From NCBI RefSeq assembly GCF_030866785.1, contig NZ_CP133018.1, positions 1,302,001 through 1,366,000 of the forward strand: 64,000 nt of DNA. Reading direction: 5' to 3'. The DNA comes from Agromyces protaetiae. Lineage in GTDB: Bacteria > Actinomycetota > Actinomycetes > Actinomycetales > Microbacteriaceae. A program made the translations under genes and the position numbers. Below the pieces are notes generated by a model. The model was given only the letters and a program-made list of their open reading frames with translations. It did not search any database and was not told where the DNA came from. Each line of letters opens with the position of its first letter. Within the stretch, counting starts at the first letter, position 1. This document shows, piece by piece, positions 50,901 through 60,259 of this stretch.

Positions 50901-53900
50901 TCGACCCTCATCGCGCCGCAGCCCGGCGGCGGCCTGACCTTCGCCGACGTCGAGTACGACTCCATCCGCGGCACGATCGGCTCCTCGTGGCGGCAGGGCG
51001 CGGCGGGCTTCGAGCTCGACGTCGACGTGCCCGCGAACACGACCGCGGTCGTCTCGCTTCCGGCCTCGTCGGCCGGTGCCGTGCTCGAATCGGGCATCCC
51101 GGCGGGCGACGCCGAGGGCGTGCACGACGTCTCGCGCAGCGGCGACCGTGTGCTCGTCGAGGTCGGCTCGGGATCGTACTCCTTCCTCGTCGACGCCACC
51201 CTCGCCGGATTCGACGAGGTCATCGCCGCGGCCGAGGCGCTCGGCGACGACGTCGAGACGGCGGTCGACGCCGGCGACCTCGGCGAGGACGACGCGGCGG
51301 CGGCCCGGGCGGGCCTCGCGGCGCTCATCGACGCGGTCGAGGCGGCCCGCGCGGCGTACACCGGGACCGGTGCGATCGAGTCCGCCCGAGACATCCACAC
51401 CGCGCTCGCCGACGCGCACGAGGTCTCGAGGTCCGTCGCTGACGCGCGCGACCTGGCCGCCGCCGCCGACGCCCTCGTCGGCTCGCTCTCCGAGCTCTCC
51501 GCGGCGCTGCTGGGCGTGGACGCCGCGATCGCGGCGTCGGAGGAGCCGGTGCTGCCCGGCACGCGCACGACCCTGACCGGTCAGGTGACCGCCGGGTCGG
51601 CGGCGATCGACGACGTGCGCTTCGCCGCGGAGCCGCGCCGCGGCTGGACGACCGAGCCGGCCGAGGCCGTGCTCGGAGACCTGGCCGAGGGGGCGGCCGG
51701 GTCGGCGACCATCGACGCCACCGTCGGGATGCGCGAGGCCCCTGGGCCCGTCGGCATCGCCGGTACCGTCTCGTACGGCTTCGAGGGTTCCCGGGCCGTG
51801 CTGCCGCGCACGGCGACGCTCGAGATCGGTGCTGCGCTCCGCATCGTGGAGGTTGCGCTCGAGCCGGCCACCGTCCGTGCCGGCGACGCCCTGACCGTGC
51901 AGCTCACCGTCGCGAACGACAATGCGTTCGAGGTCGTCGCGGCGCCGCGCGCGATGCTCGCCGACGGCGTGCCGAGGCACGGGCCGGAGGGCGCCTTCGC
52001 GCCCGGTGAGACGACGACGCTCTCGTTCGAGGTCGACGTGCCGCTGAACGCGACCGCGGGCACCGCCGAGCTCAGCGCGGCGCTCGTGAGCGGCGACGTC
52101 GTGTACGCCGAGGACTCGGTGTCGTACACCGTGGAGCTGCCCGACCTGGGCGTCGTCGACTTCGACCATGTCGACCTCGGCGACGCGACCTCGGAGGCCG
52201 CGCACGGCCTCACGGCCTCGGCGCAGTCCGGCACGGCCCCGAACGAGGCCGGGCTCACACGGCGGTACACGACGCGCACCGACCCGCAGGGCTTCTTCGA
52301 GGTGACGATGGCCGTCCAAGAGGGCGAGCCGTTCGCGCTCAACGTGCTCGAGACGTTCGACGGCAACCGACTCAAGGACTACCGCATCCTCGTCGACGGC
52401 GTGCTCGTGCACGAGCACCTGCACCAGCGCGTGGGGGGTGCGGGATCGGCCGCGTACACGATCGTCGTCGACGACCCGGCGGTCATCACAGACAACGGCG
52501 GCGACGTGCGTGTGCGGTTCGAGAACAACGCGAAGGCGGCGAACTACGACCCGTCGATCGCGGACCTCTGGACGCAGTCGATGCATGACCACGTCGACCT
52601 CGGCGACTCCGGCTCGGAGACCGTGCACGGGCTCACCGCGACGTCTCGCTCCGGCACCAACGTCGAAGCCGGCGCCACGCGCCGCTACGCGAACCGCGAA
52701 GACCCGGAGGGCGCGTTCGAGTTCGACCTCGCCGTCATCCCCGGGCAGTCGTTCGTGGTGCGCGCGGTGGAGACGTACGGCACGTCGCAGATCAAGGAGT
52801 ACGACGTCTTCGTGGACGACGTGCTCGTCCACGAGCGGCTGTACCAGCACACCGGCGGCAACGCGCTCATCGAGTACCAGTTCGTCGTCGGCGCCGAGCA
52901 CGCGGCCGCGGACGGCCGGGTGCGGATCCGCTTCCAGAACAACGAGTTCGGGCGCAACTACGACGCGTCGCTCGCCGACGTCTGGGCGCTGCCCATCGAG
53001 GCGGATGCCGCGGCGCCACGCGTGACGACGCAGACGATCTCCGACCAGCCGCGCCGCAACGGGTGGTACCGGTCCGAGGTGGCCGTGCGGGTCGACGGCA
53101 GCGACGATCGGGGCAGGCCGGTCGCGCTCGAGGTGAACGACGGCTCGGGCTGGGCGCCGTACACGGCGCCGGTCCCGGTGGCCGGGGACGGCACGCACAC
53201 GATCACCGCGCGCGGCACCGACGAGGCGGCCAACCGCTCGGCCGAGGTCGCGGCCGAGGTCAGGATCGACGGGACCGCGCCCGTCGCGACGCACGCCGTG
53301 ATCGGCGCCGAGGCGAACGGCTGGCTCGCGCCGGGCGCGCAGCTCACGTTCGCCGCCGAGGACGCGCTGAGCGGGGTCGACGCCATCGAGTTCCGCTTCG
53401 GCGGCGGCGAGTGGACCTCGTACCGCACGCCGATCGTGCTGCCGAACGGGGTCAGCAGCGCCGAGTACCGCGCACGCGACCTCGCCGGCAACACGAGCGA
53501 GCCGGTCGCGGTCCAGCTCCGCGTCGATGCGGATGCTCCGGTGGTGGCCGTCACGAGGTCGACGCCGCCCGCCGCGAGCGGCTGGCACCTCGACCACCCC
53601 GCGCTCGCCATCGAGGCCGGAGACGACGCCAGCGGGGTCGCCTCGGTGCGCTATGCGATCGGCGCGGGGCAGTGGCAGGACTACGCAGGTCCCTTCGAGG
53701 TCGGCGACGGCGTCACCGAGGTGCGTGTGCGGGTCACGGATGGCTCGGGCAACACCACGACCGTCACCGAGACCGTCCGGGTCGACACCATCGCACCCGA
53801 GGCGCTCGCGCAGATCGACGGACGCCGGGTGCTCACGGTGAGCGGGGCCGACGAGCACTCCGGGGTCGCGCTGCTCGAGTTCAGCCTCGACGGCGGCGAG

Positions 53901-54407
53901 ACCTGGTCGGCCTACGAGGCACCCGTTCAACTCGGACTCGCGTCGGCGGTCATCGCCGCGAGGGCGACCGACCATGCCGGTCACGTCGGCACGTCGGGCG
54001 AGCACCGCATCGCCGGCGGCTCGCTCTCGGCCGACTGGGTCGTGCAGGGCGGCACCCTGACGGTGCGCGGCGAAGGGTTCGAACCGGGGGAGCAGGTGCG
54101 GGTGGAGCTGCACTCGGCACCGGTCCTGCTCGACCGGGTCGTGGCCCGCGGCGACGGGACGTTCGAGACCACGGTCACGATCCCGGCCGGCACGAGCGTC
54201 GGCGCGCACGAGATCGTGCTCGTCGGTGAGGCATCCGCCCGTGACGTACGGTTCGCGCTCGAGGTGGCGGCCGCCGGCTCGATCCCGCCGATCGCGCAGA
54301 CCGGTCTCGCGATCGGGATGCCGGTGCTGCTCGCGATGCTCGCACTCGGCCTCGGCGCCGTGTTCGTCACGCGGCGGCGCCGGACCGCGACCGAACCGGA
54401 GGTGTGA
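47955..54407 (+). CDS. Surface alpha-L-rhamnosidase (GH78), multidomain
   Basis: This exported 2150-residue enzyme has a signal peptide (about 1-32). N-terminal beta domains of the rhamnosidase family follow, then an (alpha/alpha)6 catalytic domain. Candidate catalytic residues by family analogy are Asp661, Glu667 and Asp674 in and around PARDERLGWTGD, and Glu936 in TTMWERWDS. After it come a helical Ala-rich linker (about 1080-1190), NPCBM/NEW-like Ig regions, two tandem DUF6805-like modules (about 1405-1545 and 1546-1685) and three OmpL47-type repeats. The C-terminus has IAQTG, a membrane helix and an Arg tail, suggesting wall or membrane attachment. It should release terminal rhamnose from plant or microbial glycans. 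TTG 47949 is an alternative start. Confidence 0.88.
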   Translation: MLRARARSIFSSAVAAALIVGLLGTGSPAAAATAPVEIGELRVNAGAERLGIPVEAPTFGWQLASEARDVVQQAYRIRVAEHGSSLADDAVWASGWIDSSNSVQVPYDGPALEPTTRYEWQVQIRDGAGAESEWSTPDWFETALAADHEWEGAAWIGAPEPEPWTDAVVEVEATMAPGTAFGVFFRTIGGNGYMWQLNDELPDTPRLRPHVRTNGAYQALPDVPIGSLVGAGVFDSRVALRIEAAGTSLRTFVNDVLVDERTDAAFGEGRIGFRTSGAEAATIHAVRVTDGDEDLLSVDLATEASPFSGGTPLRGEGLRVSGTQDVFLADPTASPALRTEFDVDRPLASARLYATARGVYEFSVNGERVGDFELAPGWTDYNIRHSYQSYDLTEQLHQGANAVGVLAGPGWYSGALAWFGPEQYGARPSVLGTIRLEYADGEVEWISTDDTWVSGVSPIRSSDLLHGEQYDARLEQAGWDRPGFDDTAWAPAAADEDTTGIVLEPQPDPPVRVVEELTARSMSEPQPGVYVYDLGQNMVGRARIEVPALAGETVQIRHAEVTHPDGRIAPENLRSARATDTVTVAEDGVLVYEPRFTFHGFRYVELSGLSTPPGLDTVVGRVIHTDGALTSRLTTSDPMVNQLQSNITWGQRGNFLSIPTDTPARDERLGWTGDINVFASTATFNMDTQSFFTKWMTDMRDAQLPNGAYPEVAPQFCKDPAVHPSCGGGSTGWADAGVTVPWTVWRSYGDTRVIDENWESMTEYLDFMDDIAPSGIRPDAGSWGDWLSHNDPTPGNVIGTIFYARSADLMAEMAEATGRSAEAASYRDLFERIADAFADEFIAADGTITGNSQTAYVTSVAFGLVPDALLEAVGDKLYAAVERRGFHLSTGFLGTPYLLPALTETGNVDIAYRLLLNRTYPSWGFQIDRGATTMWERWDSIREDGSFGDLGMNSFNHFAYGAVGDWMYKTIGGIEALEPGYASTLIAPQPGGGLTFADVEYDSIRGTIGSSWRQGAAGFELDVDVPANTTAVVSLPASSAGAVLESGIPAGDAEGVHDVSRSGDRVLVEVGSGSYSFLVDATLAGFDEVIAAAEALGDDVETAVDAGDLGEDDAAAARAGLAALIDAVEAARAAYTGTGAIESARDIHTALADAHEVSRSVADARDLAAAADALVGSLSELSAALLGVDAAIAASEEPVLPGTRTTLTGQVTAGSAAIDDVRFAAEPRRGWTTEPAEAVLGDLAEGAAGSATIDATVGMREAPGPVGIAGTVSYGFEGSRAVLPRTATLEIGAALRIVEVALEPATVRAGDALTVQLTVANDNAFEVVAAPRAMLADGVPRHGPEGAFAPGETTTLSFEVDVPLNATAGTAELSAALVSGDVVYAEDSVSYTVELPDLGVVDFDHVDLGDATSEAAHGLTASAQSGTAPNEAGLTRRYTTRTDPQGFFEVTMAVQEGEPFALNVLETFDGNRLKDYRILVDGVLVHEHLHQRVGGAGSAAYTIVVDDPAVITDNGGDVRVRFENNAKAANYDPSIADLWTQSMHDHVDLGDSGSETVHGLTATSRSGTNVEAGATRRYANREDPEGAFEFDLAVIPGQSFVVRAVETYGTSQIKEYDVFVDDVLVHERLYQHTGGNALIEYQFVVGAEHAAADGRVRIRFQNNEFGRNYDASLADVWALPIEADAAAPRVTTQTISDQPRRNGWYRSEVAVRVDGSDDRGRPVALEVNDGSGWAPYTAPVPVAGDGTHTITARGTDEAANRSAEVAAEVRIDGTAPVATHAVIGAEANGWLAPGAQLTFAAEDALSGVDAIEFRFGGGEWTSYRTPIVLPNGVSSAEYRARDLAGNTSEPVAVQLRVDADAPVVAVTRSTPPAASGWHLDHPALAIEAGDDASGVASVRYAIGAGQWQDYAGPFEVGDGVTEVRVRVTDGSGNTTTVTETVRVDTIAPEALAQIDGRRVLTVSGADEHSGVALLEFSLDGGETWSAYEAPVQLGLASAVIAARATDHAGHVGTSGEHRIAGGSLSADWVVQGGTLTVRGEGFEPGEQVRVELHSAPVLLDRVVARGDGTFETTVTIPAGTSVGAHEIVLVGEASARDVRFALEVAAAGSIPPIAQTGLAIGMPVLLAMLALGLGAVFVTRRRRTATEPEV

Positions 54408-54523
54408 GCGACCGTGATGACCGGGTCGTCCACGCGGGTAAGCTCGTAGCACCGCTGCGGCCCGGTCTCGACCGGTCGCGCGTTGCGGACGCGACGATGA
54501 GGGAGCACGGGGATCACGCGGGG

Positions 54524-56152
54524 ATGACGCAGTCGACGGCAATCCGAGAGACCAGCGCGGCGCGCCCGGCTCCGGGGATGATGACCCAGTTCCTCCGGCT
54601 GAAGCTGCGCCTGCTGGCGAACATCTTCAAACGCAGCCCGTGGCAGGTCGTCGGCATCATCATCGGGCTGATCTACGGACTCGGGCTCGCGGGGCTGCTC
54701 TTCTTCACCCTGGTGATGCTGCGATTCGTCGGCGACGTCGAGATCATCGGTGCGGCGGTCATCGTCGGCGGATCCGCCACGGTCGTCGGCTTCATCGTGT
54801 TCCCGCTGGTGTTCGGCGTCGACGACACCATGGATCCGCGACGCTTCGCGCTCTTCGGCATCTCCGATCGCTCCCTCGCCTTCGGACTCGGCCTCGCGGC
54901 GCTCATCGGGGTGCCGGCGCTCGTCCTCGGCGTCGTGCTGCTCGGCACGATCGTCACCTGGTCGCGCGGGGTCGGCGAGACGGTGCTCGCGGTCCTCGGC
55001 GCCGCGCTCGCGTTCGCGACCTGCCTCCTGCTCGCGCGCGTCGCGACCGCCGTCGCCTCGCTGCTGCTCGCCACCCGCCGGTCGCGTGAGTTCTCTGGTG
55101 TGCTGGGCCTCCTGCTCATCGTCGCGCTGTCGCCCGTCGTCGTCGTGCTGGTCTCGATCGACTGGGCGTCCTCGGGCCTCGCCGTGCTCGAAGGCCTCGC
55201 GGGCATTCTGAGCTGGACGCCGCTGGGCGCCGCGTTCGCGGTGCCCGCCGATGCCGCGGCGGGTGCATGGGGCGCGGCCCTGCTGAAGCTCCTCATCGCC
55301 GTCGCGACGCTCGGCCTCATCTGGCTCGCGTGGGAGCGCCTCGTGGCCACCATGCTCGTCACCCCGGGCCGTGAGGGCTCGGCGAAGAGCTATCGCGGCC
55401 TCGGCTGGTTCGACCGGTTGCCGCACACCCCCGCGGGCGCGATCGCCGCCCGCAGCCTCACCTACTGGTTCCGCGACGCCCGGTACTGGGTCTCGTTCAT
55501 CATGATTCCGGTGGTCCCGGTGCTGGTGATGGTGCCGCTCGCGATCGCCGGCGTGCCCGCGACCTATCTGCCGCTCATCCCGGTCCCGCTGATGGCCCTC
55601 TTCCTCGGTTGGAGCCTGCACAACGACACCGCGTACGACTCGACGGCGATCTGGTTGCACGTCGTGTCGGGGGTGCGCGGCGCCGCCGACCGGTTCGGGC
55701 GGCTGGTGCCGGTGCTCGTCGCCGGGGTGCTCGTCATCGGACTCGGCAGTGCGATCACCGCGCTCGTGCTCGACGACTGGCGCATGGTGCCCTCCGTGAT
55801 CGGCGTGAGCACCGCGCTGCTGCTGGCCGGCCTGGGCGTCGGCGCGGTCAGTTCCGCCCGGTTCCCGTACCCGGCGGTGAAACCCGGTGACAGCCCGTTC
55901 CAGCAGCCGCAGGCGACGGGCACGATCTCGGCGCTGGTGCAGTCGATCACGATGCTCGGGTCGATCTTCGTGGCCGCGCCCGCGATCGTCTTCGCGGCGC
56001 TCGGGCTCTTCGTGAACCCCGAATGGCATCTGCTCTCGCTCGTGTCCGGCGTGGTGCTCGGTGTCGCCGCGCTCGTCTGGGGTGTCTGGCTCGGCGGACG
56101 CGTCTTCGAGCGGCGCGGACCCGAGATCCTGCAGGCTGCGGTCCGCGCGTAG
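54524..56152 (+). CDS. ABC-type permease-like membrane protein
   Basis: This protein of about 542 residues has ten to twelve membrane segments in two halves. It resembles the uncharacterised large permeases that pair with lone ABC ATPases in actinobacteria (LKLRLLANIFKRSPWQVVG, VDDTMDPRRFALFG, YWFRDARYW). The likely ATPase is the H1-tailed protein encoded 6.7 kb upstream, separated by the rhamnosidase gene. The start is uncertain: GTG 54404, ATG 54497, ATG 54524 and ATG 54578 are all in frame, and a TAAGCT -10 at 54439-54444 argues against the first. Substrate unknown. Confidence 0.72.
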   Translation: MTQSTAIRETSAARPAPGMMTQFLRLKLRLLANIFKRSPWQVVGIIIGLIYGLGLAGLLFFTLVMLRFVGDVEIIGAAVIVGGSATVVGFIVFPLVFGVDDTMDPRRFALFGISDRSLAFGLGLAALIGVPALVLGVVLLGTIVTWSRGVGETVLAVLGAALAFATCLLLARVATAVASLLLATRRSREFSGVLGLLLIVALSPVVVVLVSIDWASSGLAVLEGLAGILSWTPLGAAFAVPADAAAGAWGAALLKLLIAVATLGLIWLAWERLVATMLVTPGREGSAKSYRGLGWFDRLPHTPAGAIAARSLTYWFRDARYWVSFIMIPVVPVLVMVPLAIAGVPATYLPLIPVPLMALFLGWSLHNDTAYDSTAIWLHVVSGVRGAADRFGRLVPVLVAGVLVIGLGSAITALVLDDWRMVPSVIGVSTALLLAGLGVGAVSSARFPYPAVKPGDSPFQQPQATGTISALVQSITMLGSIFVAAPAIVFAALGLFVNPEWHLLSLVSGVVLGVAALVWGVWLGGRVFERRGPEILQAAVRA

Positions 56153-56155
56153 AAT
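56150..56155 (+). promoter_or_regulatory. -10 element of a leaderless transcript
   Basis: TAGAAT, 7 nt, then ATG 56163 of the DUF3039 gene. It overlaps the stop codon of the permease gene. Confidence 0.55.
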
Positions 56156-56162
56156 CGAGGGC

Positions 56163-56450
56163 ATGTCGTTGTCCCCGCGAGCCAGCATCGCCGATCCCGA
56201 CCAGCCGGGCGGCGGCACGAGCGTCCTCGATCGCGAGCTCGAGCAGCTCCTCGAAGAGGAGCACATCGAACCGGGCGATCACGAGCGCTTCTCGCACTAC
56301 GTCAAGAAAGAGAAGATCCTCGAGTCCGCGCTCAGCGGCAAGCCGGTGAAGGCGCTGTGCGGCAAGAAGTGGACGCCGGGCAGAGACCCCGAGAAGTTCC
56401 CGGTGTGCCCGACGTGCAAAGAGATCTACGAGCGGATGAAGCGCGAATAG
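56163..56450 (+). CDS. DUF3039 domain protein
   Basis: This 95-residue cytosolic protein is widely conserved in Actinobacteria. It has a helical N-terminal half (LDRELEQLLEEEHIEPGDHERFSHYVKK), then a small zinc-ribbon-like region with Cys in LCGKKWTP and the CPTC pair in VCPTCKEIYERM. Its function is not established. It has its own leaderless promoter and converges on the nicotinate phosphoribosyltransferase gene with only 36 bp between stops. Confidence 0.92.
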   Translation: MSLSPRASIADPDQPGGGTSVLDRELEQLLEEEHIEPGDHERFSHYVKKEKILESALSGKPVKALCGKKWTPGRDPEKFPVCPTCKEIYERMKRE

Positions 56451-56486
56451 CGCCGACCGGTCCGGGAGTCCCGGCCCGCCCGCGGC

Positions 56487-57806
56487 CTACCGGTAGACGG
56501 TCGGGATCGCTGGCTCGCCGCGTCCGAGGCGGAAGGCCTCGATCGGCAGTTCCTGCATGACCTCGGCACGGTGCTCGCGCGCCGCGCGCGTACCGGCCGC
56601 GCCCGTGTAGGTGGCGTCGATCACGCCGCCCGACACGAACTCGACCATGAGCGGCCGGAGCCGCTCGTCGGCATCGAACTCGGCCTCGCCGTCGGGGCCG
56701 TCTCCGACGAACACGAGTTCCTCGCGCGCGGTGCGCGTCGCGTCGAGCCGGCGAGCCGCGTTCTTCCGGCCGCCGACCGAGACCTTGTGCGCCGACGCCT
56801 TCGCGACCGGCACCCAGGTGCCGGCGTCGTCGCGCCGGGCGACGAGCTTGAAGACCATGCCGGCCGCCGGCGCTCCCGAACCGGTCACGACGGACGTGCC
56901 CACGCCGTACGCATCGACCGGCGCGCCCGACAGCCCGGCGATCGTGAACTCGTCGAGATCGCTCGTCACGGTGATCCGCGTGTCGACGGCGCCGAGCCGG
57001 TCCAGCTGATCGCGCACGGCCGCGACGACCGTGGGCAGGTCGCCCGAGTCGATGCGCACCGCACCGAGCTCGCGGCCCGCGACGCGGACCGCGGTCTCGA
57101 CGCCCTGCTCGATGTCATACGTGTCGATGAGGAGCGTCGTCTTCGGCCCCATCGCCGAGACCTGAGCCCGGAACGCCGCTTCTTCGCTGTCGTGCAGCAG
57201 CGTGAACGCGTGGGCGGCGGTACCCATCGTCGGGATGCCCCAGGCGCGACCCGCCTCGAGGTTGCTCGTCGCGTCGAAGCCCGCGATGTACGCGGCGCGG
57301 GCCGCCGCGACCGCCGACCCCTCGTTCGTGCGCCGTGAGCCCATCTCGGCGATCGGGCGGCCGAGCGCGACGGACACCATGCGCGCGGCGGCGCTCGCGA
57401 CCGAGGAGTCGAAGTTCAGGCACGAGAGCACGAGCGTCTCGAGCATGACCGTCTCGGCGAACGTGCCCTGGATGGTCAGCAGCGGGGAGCCCGGGAAGTA
57501 CGCCTCACCCTCGCGGTACCCCCAGATGTCGCCCGAGAACCGGTAGTCGGCGAGCCAGTCGAGCGTCGCGGGGCGCACGACCTCGTGCTCGCGCAGCCAC
57601 TCGAGTTCGGCGTCGGTGAAGCGGAACCGTTCAATGAGCTCGAGCAGCCGCCCGGTGCCCGCGACGATGCCGTATCGCCGGCCCTCCGGCAGCCGCCTCG
57701 CGAACGCCTCGAAGAGGCTCTCGCGATGGCCGGTGCCGTCGAGCAGTGCGGCGTCGACCATGGTGAGCTCGTATCGGTCGGTGAAGAGTGCAGCTGAGCC
57801 GGTCAC
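56487..57806 (-). CDS. pncB: Nicotinate phosphoribosyltransferase
   Basis: This 439-residue enzyme converts nicotinate and PRPP to nicotinate mononucleotide in the Preiss-Handler route to NAD. Visible family blocks are [67 protein letters not shown] and the glycine-rich [11 protein letters not shown] placed the start at GTG 57806 because a TAGGCT -10 (57814-57819) ends 7 nt before it. An ATG at 57824 would put that -10 inside the coding region. It is divergent from murI. Confidence 0.93.
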   Translation of the reverse strand: MTGSAALFTDRYELTMVDAALLDGTGHRESLFEAFARRLPEGRRYGIVAGTGRLLELIERFRFTDAELEWLREHEVVRPATLDWLADYRFSGDIWGYREGEAYFPGSPLLTIQGTFAETVMLETLVLSCLNFDSSVASAAARMVSVALGRPIAEMGSRRTNEGSAVAAARAAYIAGFDATSNLEAGRAWGIPTMGTAAHAFTLLHDSEEAAFRAQVSAMGPKTTLLIDTYDIEQGVETAVRVAGRELGAVRIDSGDLPTVVAAVRDQLDRLGAVDTRITVTSDLDEFTIAGLSGAPVDAYGVGTSVVTGSGAPAAGMVFKLVARRDDAGTWVPVAKASAHKVSVGGRKNAARRLDATRTAREELVFVGDGPDGEAEFDADERLRPLMVEFVSGGVIDATYTGAAGTRAAREHRAEVMQELPIEAFRLGRGEPAIPTVYR

Positions 57807-57813
57807 GGGGTAG

Positions 57814-57819
57814 AGCCTA
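57814..57819 (-). promoter_or_regulatory. -10 element deciding the pncB start
   Basis: Minus-strand TAGGCT, 7 nt, then GTG 57806. It lies within the first codons implied by the ATG at 57824. Confidence 0.5.
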
Positions 57820-57870
57820 GCCATGACGCCCGAGGCGAGGCATCCGGCCCTCCGACCCGGCATCCGCGTC

Positions 57871-57876
57871 TAAGCT
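57871..57876 (+). promoter_or_regulatory. -10 element of a leaderless murI transcript
   Basis: TAAGCT, 8 nt, then GTG 57885. A TTG at 57876 overlaps the hexamer and is unlikely to be used. Confidence 0.5.
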
Positions 57877-57884
57877 TGTCGATC

Positions 57885-58721
57885 GTGACGGACGCACCGA
57901 TCGGCATCTTCGACTCCGGCGTCGGCGGGCTCACCGTCGCGCGGGCCGTCAAAGACCAGCTGCCGAACGAGTCGATCCTCTACATCGGCGATCTCGAGCA
58001 CTCGCCCTATGGGCCGAAGAAGATCGCCGACGTCCGCGGCTACGCCCTCGCCGTGCTCGACGACCTCGTCGCGCAGGGCGTGAAGATGCTCGTCATCGCC
58101 TGCAACACGGCCAGCGCGGCCATGCTGCGCGACGCACGCGAGCGCTACGACGTGCCCGTCGTCGAGGTGATCCAGCCCGCGGTGCGCCGCGCGGTCGCCG
58201 CGACCAAGACCGGGCGCGTCGGCGTCATCGGCACGCGAGGCACCATCCAGTCGCGCGCCTACGACGACGCGTTCGCCGCGGCGCCGCACCTCCGGCTGTC
58301 GTCGCAGGCCTGCCCGAGATTCGTCGAGTTCGTCGAAGCGGGCGTCACCACCGGCGACGAGCTGCTCTCGGTCGCCGAGGTGTACCTCGAACCGCTGCGG
58401 CGGGCCGAGATCGACACGCTCGTGCTCGGCTGCACCCACTACCCGTTCCTCAAGGGCGCGATCTCGTACGTCATGGGCGACGACGTCACCCTCGTCTCGA
58501 GCGACGTCGAGACCGCGAACGACGTCTACCGCGTGCTCGTCTCGCGCGGCATGGAACGGCGTTCACCGCTGCCGCCCACCTACCGGTACGAGGCGACAGG
58601 GGAATCGACGAGCGCATTCCTCGACCTCGCCCACCGCCTCATCGGCCCCGAGATACCGAGCGTCGAGCTCGTGCAGACCGGCGCCATCCAGATTCCCCGC
58701 ACCACCGCCCGACAGGAGTGA
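57885..58721 (+). CDS. murI: Glutamate racemase
   Basis: This 278-residue cofactor-independent racemase makes D-glutamate for peptidoglycan. The N-terminal [17 protein letters not shown], the first catalytic cysteine in [12 protein letters not shown], and the second in [11 protein letters not shown] are all intact. GTG start, leaderless. It leads a three-gene run: rph starts one base after the murI stop, with an AGGAG ribosome site inside the murI end, and rdgB overlaps rph. This order is conserved in many Actinobacteria. Confidence 0.96.
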   Translation: MTDAPIGIFDSGVGGLTVARAVKDQLPNESILYIGDLEHSPYGPKKIADVRGYALAVLDDLVAQGVKMLVIACNTASAAMLRDARERYDVPVVEVIQPAVRRAVAATKTGRVGVIGTRGTIQSRAYDDAFAAAPHLRLSSQACPRFVEFVEAGVTTGDELLSVAEVYLEPLRRAEIDTLVLGCTHYPFLKGAISYVMGDDVTLVSSDVETANDVYRVLVSRGMERRSPLPPTYRYEATGESTSAFLDLAHRLIGPEIPSVELVQTGAIQIPRTTARQE

Positions 58722-58722
58722 C

Positions 58723-59493
58723 ATGACCGACGCCACGACCCTCCGCGCCGACGGGCGTACGCCCGACCAGCTGCGCGAGGTCACGATCGAACGAGGCTGG
58801 AGCGCGCACGCCGAGGGCAGCGCGCTCATCTCGTTCGGCCGGACGAAAGTGCTCTGCACCGCGAGCTTCACCAATGGCGTCCCGCGCTGGATGAACGGCA
58901 AGGGCAAGGGCTGGGTCACGGCCGAGTACTCGATGCTGCCCCGCTCCACGAACACCCGCAACGACCGCGAGTCGGTCAAGGGCCGCATCGGCGGCCGCAC
59001 GCACGAGATCAGCCGGCTCATCGGGCGGAGCCTCCGCGCGGTCGTCGACATGAAGGCGCTCGGCGAGAACACCATCCAGATCGACTGCGACGTGCTGCAG
59101 GCCGACGGCGGCACGCGCACTGCGGCGATCACCGGCGCCTTCGTCGCGCTCAGCGACGCCATCGAGTGGGCGCGCGGCCAGAAGTTCATCGCGCAGCGCG
59201 CGACCCCCCTCATCGACACCGTCTCCGCGGTCTCGGTCGGCATCATCGACGGGGTGCCGATGCTCGATCTCGCCTACGTCGAGGATGTGCGGGCCGAGAC
59301 CGACATGAACGTCGTCGCGACCGGCCGTGGCCTGTTCGTGGAGGTCCAGGGCACCGCCGAGGGGGCGCCGTTCGACCGTCGCGAGCTCGACTCCCTCCTC
59401 GACCTGGCGCTCGCGGGCACCACCGAGCTGACGGCGCTGCAGCAGGCCGCGCTCGCATCGGTCGCGCCGGACGCGGAGACCCTGAGCCGATGA
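58723..59493 (+). CDS. rph: Ribonuclease PH
   Basis: This 256-residue phosphorolytic 3'-5' exoribonuclease trims tRNA 3' ends. The sequence starts with the typical [18 protein letters not shown], then [17 protein letters not shown], the phosphate-binding RSTNTRND and [16 protein letters not shown], and [14 protein letters not shown]. All expected arginines and aspartates are present. Its stop overlaps the rdgB start by four bases. Confidence 0.97.
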   Translation: MTDATTLRADGRTPDQLREVTIERGWSAHAEGSALISFGRTKVLCTASFTNGVPRWMNGKGKGWVTAEYSMLPRSTNTRNDRESVKGRIGGRTHEISRLIGRSLRAVVDMKALGENTIQIDCDVLQADGGTRTAAITGAFVALSDAIEWARGQKFIAQRATPLIDTVSAVSVGIIDGVPMLDLAYVEDVRAETDMNVVATGRGLFVEVQGTAEGAPFDRRELDSLLDLALAGTTELTALQQAALASVAPDAETLSR

Positions 59494-60107
59494 CGCTCGA
59501 GGTCGTACTCGCGAGCCACAACGCGCACAAGGTCGCCGAGTTCCAGCGGATCATCGGCGAACGCCTGCCCGACGTGCACGTGCTCGCGTACGACGGGCCG
59601 TCGCCCGTCGAAGACGGCACGAGCTTCGCCGAGAACGCGCTCATCAAGGCCCGTGCGGCGGCCGCGCACACCGGCCGCGTGGCGCTCGCCGACGATTCGG
59701 GCATCTGCGTCGACGTCATGGGCGGCGCGCCCGGCATCTTCTCGGCCCGCTGGGCCGGCAGCAGCGCCGGCGACGAGGCGAACCGCCGGCTGCTGCTCGA
59801 CCAGCTCGCCGACGTCCGCCGTCCCGACCGGGGCGCCTCGTTCCACTGCACCATCGCGCTCGTCGTGCCCGAAGCGCTGACCGCGGGCGGCGACGAGTTC
59901 GTCGCCGAGGGCCGCTGGCCGGGCTCACTGTCCTACGAGCCGCGAGGCTCGCACGGGTTCGGCTACGACCCGATCTTCGAGCCCGAGGGGCGCGAGGTGA
60001 CGGCCGCCGAGCTCCTGCCCGACGTCAAGAACGCGGAGAGTCACCGGGCGCGGGCGTTCACGGCGCTCATGCCCGAACTTGCGCGCGTGGCATCCGCCCT
60101 CGCCTGA
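59490..60107 (+). CDS. rdgB: Non-canonical purine NTP pyrophosphatase (RdgB/HAM1)
   Basis: This 205-residue housecleaning enzyme hydrolyses ITP, dITP and XTP to monophosphates. Family blocks are [53 protein letters not shown] and [15 protein letters not shown]. Lengths and motif spacing are standard. It is translationally coupled to rph through an ATGA overlap and is followed by a small GC-rich hairpin. Confidence 0.96.
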   Translation: MTLEVVLASHNAHKVAEFQRIIGERLPDVHVLAYDGPSPVEDGTSFAENALIKARAAAAHTGRVALADDSGICVDVMGGAPGIFSARWAGSSAGDEANRRLLLDQLADVRRPDRGASFHCTIALVVPEALTAGGDEFVAEGRWPGSLSYEPRGSHGFGYDPIFEPEGREVTAAELLPDVKNAESHRARAFTALMPELARVASALA

Positions 60108-60135
60108 CGGCCTCCGCCTGGCCGCCCCGCCTGAT

Positions 60136-60157
60136 CGAGGGCGCCCGACCGCCCTCG
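60136..60157 (+). terminator. Candidate terminator after rdgB
   Basis: CGAGGGCG and CGCCCTCG pair around CCCGAC about 30 bp after the stop. No T-tract. Confidence 0.5.
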
Positions 60158-60244
60158 CCCGGTCGAGGTCGACTGGACCGCCCGCAGGTCACCCGCTGAG
60201 AACGCGACTCATTCCTATCTGCCGCTGACCGGTCGTTTCCTGCC

Positions 60245-60250
60245 TACGCT
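60245..60250 (+). promoter_or_regulatory. -10 element near the CDF gene start
   Basis: TACGCT, 9 nt, then ATG 60260. Nearly leaderless. Confidence 0.45.
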
Positions 60251-60259
60251 GGAAGCGAC

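Noticed and set aside
54290..54407. IAQTG at the rhamnosidase C-terminus as a definite sortase signal
   Set aside because: It is followed by a helix and an Arg tail, but it departs from LPxTG and LAxTG at the first position, so I kept it only as a possible anchor.
48033..54542. Very long open frames antisense to the rhamnosidase gene (about 700 and 1400 codons)
   Set aside because: They are shadow frames typical of very high-GC DNA. Composition is Arg/Gly/Asp/Val-biased with no motif, while the plus strand encodes a full GH78 enzyme.
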